DNA of 64,000 nucleotides from Lachnospiraceae bacterium NK4A179 (GTDB lineage: Bacteria; Bacillota; Clostridia; Lachnospirales; Lachnospiraceae): the NCBI GenBank assembly GCA_000421045.1, contig ATWC01000001.1:62001-126000 (forward strand), read 5' to 3'. Made by a program: the position numbers and the translations under genes. The notes below the pieces were generated by a model that saw only the letters and a program-made list of their open reading frames with translations, was not told the DNA's origin and ran no database searches. How positions within the stretch are numbered: the stretch's first letter is position 1; every line of letters starts with the position of its first letter. Shown piece by piece: positions 63,107 to 64,000 of this stretch.

Positions 63107-63691
63107 TTATTTTTGTATATATCTTGCCGGTATTGATTCCAATCTACTATCTGATTTATCTTCATTGTACAGATGGCCATCCTTGATCTCAAAGTAAGGA
63201 TTCGTATCATCCAACTCAATCTCATAAACAATATGACAATACGAGGTAGTTCCATCCGGATTTTCTGCCGTGTAATATATTTCTGCAGTACTCAGTATAA
63301 TATTTCTTATCTCAGGAGTAACAACCAATGTAAAAGTCACATCCTCTACATCGGCATCTTCAGGAATATTAGTATCATTTATATTTCCTTTTAAAGGAAG
63401 AACTGAAAACTGCATAGGAAGTCCTCTTCCATAAAATCCGCCATATTTGGTGACAGTACAGTTATCCAGTGTAGTTGCCTCTATTCTTTTCCCTTCTTCT
63501 GATCCATCCCAGTAGTAGATACTTACAAATGCACGGCTGTTTTTCCGATCCACTGCCCCTTCCCAGGCTCCCTCATCAACTATTTCGGCATAGTTAAAGC
63601 TTGAATCCACAGCTGATGTGCAAGCGGTAAAGACTATGCACATCAATACAGTTGCAAATAATGTAATAATTCTATTATTTAAACTTCTCAT
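63107..63691 (-). CDS. Putative lipoprotein, unknown function
   Basis: This 194-residue lipoprotein has signal LFATVLMCIVFTACTS (lipobox FTAC). The remainder is beta-rich (VSIYYWDGSEEGKRIEATTL and VTFTLVVTPEIRNIILSTAEI) without recognised motifs. The 114-bp gap to the next gene shows nothing. It lies 25 bp downstream of the DUF3021-like gene at the window edge and may share its transcript. Confidence 0.62.
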   Translation of the reverse strand: MRSLNNRIITLFATVLMCIVFTACTSAVDSSFNYAEIVDEGAWEGAVDRKNSRAFVSIYYWDGSEEGKRIEATTLDNCTVTKYGGFYGRGLPMQFSVLPLKGNINDTNIPEDADVEDVTFTLVVTPEIRNIILSTAEIYYTAENPDGTTSYCHIVYEIELDDTNPYFEIKDGHLYNEDKSDSRLESIPARYIQK

Positions 63692-63715
63692 ATCTTATTA
63701 CTCGAAATATCCTAC

Positions 63716-64000
63716 TCATTTAGACTGCTCAACCCCAAGTTCCGCCAGGATCCGGTTGGCCTTTCTTATCTGCATGAAGAAGCAGATATAATATACCAGA
63801 GCGCCTCCCAAAAACGGGATCGTTATTGAAATAAACATATCCCAATAAGCGGTCGGGGCATGTTCAGAAAACAATCCGTGTATAAATACCCCCAGGAACA
63901 CTATCCCGACCGTTAATACATACTGAGCGATAAATACGATCAGAAAAGGGAATTTCTGAAGGTAGAAATGAATTGACAATATCAGCGTTATAAGAACCGA
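63716..64000 (-). CDS. DUF3021-like membrane protein, C-terminal part (truncated by window edge)
   Basis: The frame is open through the last base of the window. An apparent start at 63979 is only a TTG inside it, so the real start lies outside. The visible 94 residues contain three membrane helices (VFIAQYVLTVGIVFLGVFIHG and MFISITIPFLGGALVYYICFF) and a short cytoplasmic tail, as in DUF3021 proteins, which usually neighbour LytTR regulators in Firmicutes. The assignment is tentative. Confidence 0.55.
   Translation of the reverse strand, partial: SVLITLILSIHFYLQKFPFLIVFIAQYVLTVGIVFLGVFIHGLFSEHAPTAYWDMFISITIPFLGGALVYYICFFMQIRKANRILAELGVEQSK

Overview
The window reads as chromosome of a motile, Gram-positive anaerobe of the Clostridia, most probably a gut or rumen Lachnospiraceae of the Butyrivibrio/Pseudobutyrivibrio type. 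The basis is moderate-to-low GC, strong GGAGG ribosome sites, standard code, lipoproteins with Cys lipoboxes, plant-glycan hydrolases, a chemoreceptor, c-di-GMP enzymes and many Firmicutes-type ABC and two-component systems. No rRNA, CRISPR array, insertion sequence or convincing complete tRNA was seen.

Layout. 0-15 kb: the start of a CotH-like protein (cut by the window edge), a YfhO-like membrane protein, glycoside hydrolases GH31 and GH127 around a MATE exporter, a chemoreceptor, a large DUF4874/DUF4832 secreted protein, an AraC-family remnant and a diguanylate cyclase with its own leader peptide and terminator. 15-28.5 kb: the highlight, a long minus-strand operon headed by nitrogenase-like genes in the order D-K-X-B-H. 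It continues with an O-acetylhomoserine sulfhydrylase, a sulfonate/taurine-type ABC transporter, a DUF4418/FtsX/ATPase trio, a GNAT acetyltransferase and an SGNH hydrolase. There is no nifE or nifN. The pairing of a nitrogenase-like enzyme and its NifB with MetY and an organosulfur-type importer suggests sulfur scavenging like the methylthio-alkane reductase (Mar) systems: import a thioether or related organosulfur compound, cleave it reductively to methanethiol or sulfide, and build methionine or homocysteine. The 410-bp leader carries a near-consensus promoter, two identical-architecture palindromes, an upstream LysR-type dyad, a 39-codon Cys-containing leader ORF and an attenuator with a visible alternative antiterminator pairing.

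28.5-41 kb: nitroreductase, EAL protein, aldo/keto reductase, a DUF3137 protein, an S41 peptidase with an ABC-2 exporter divergent from a two-component system, a Dabb protein, a Gfo/Idh/MocA oxidoreductase and two lipoproteins. 41.2-52.7 kb: a galactoside utilisation block (FRG-domain protein, alpha-galactosidase, GPH symporter, beta-galactosidase, LacI, galK, galT) bounded by an exact 21-bp direct repeat, so possibly an inserted island. A tRNA T-arm-like sequence lies just outside its right end.

52.9-64 kb: a DIP1984-type protein, a WYL regulator with Sel1, HIRAN and J-like partners, an XRE regulator fused to a superoxide-reductase-like domain, a MoxR/DUF58/membrane-protein operon, a lipid-anchored barnase with barstar, a DUF434 protein and small hypotheticals. 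Five copies of a roughly 30-bp GGGGACGGGG-centred palindromic repeat are scattered between 56.3 and 62.6 kb. Several starts were set downstream of the longest open frame because a good ribosome site points to an internal ATG.
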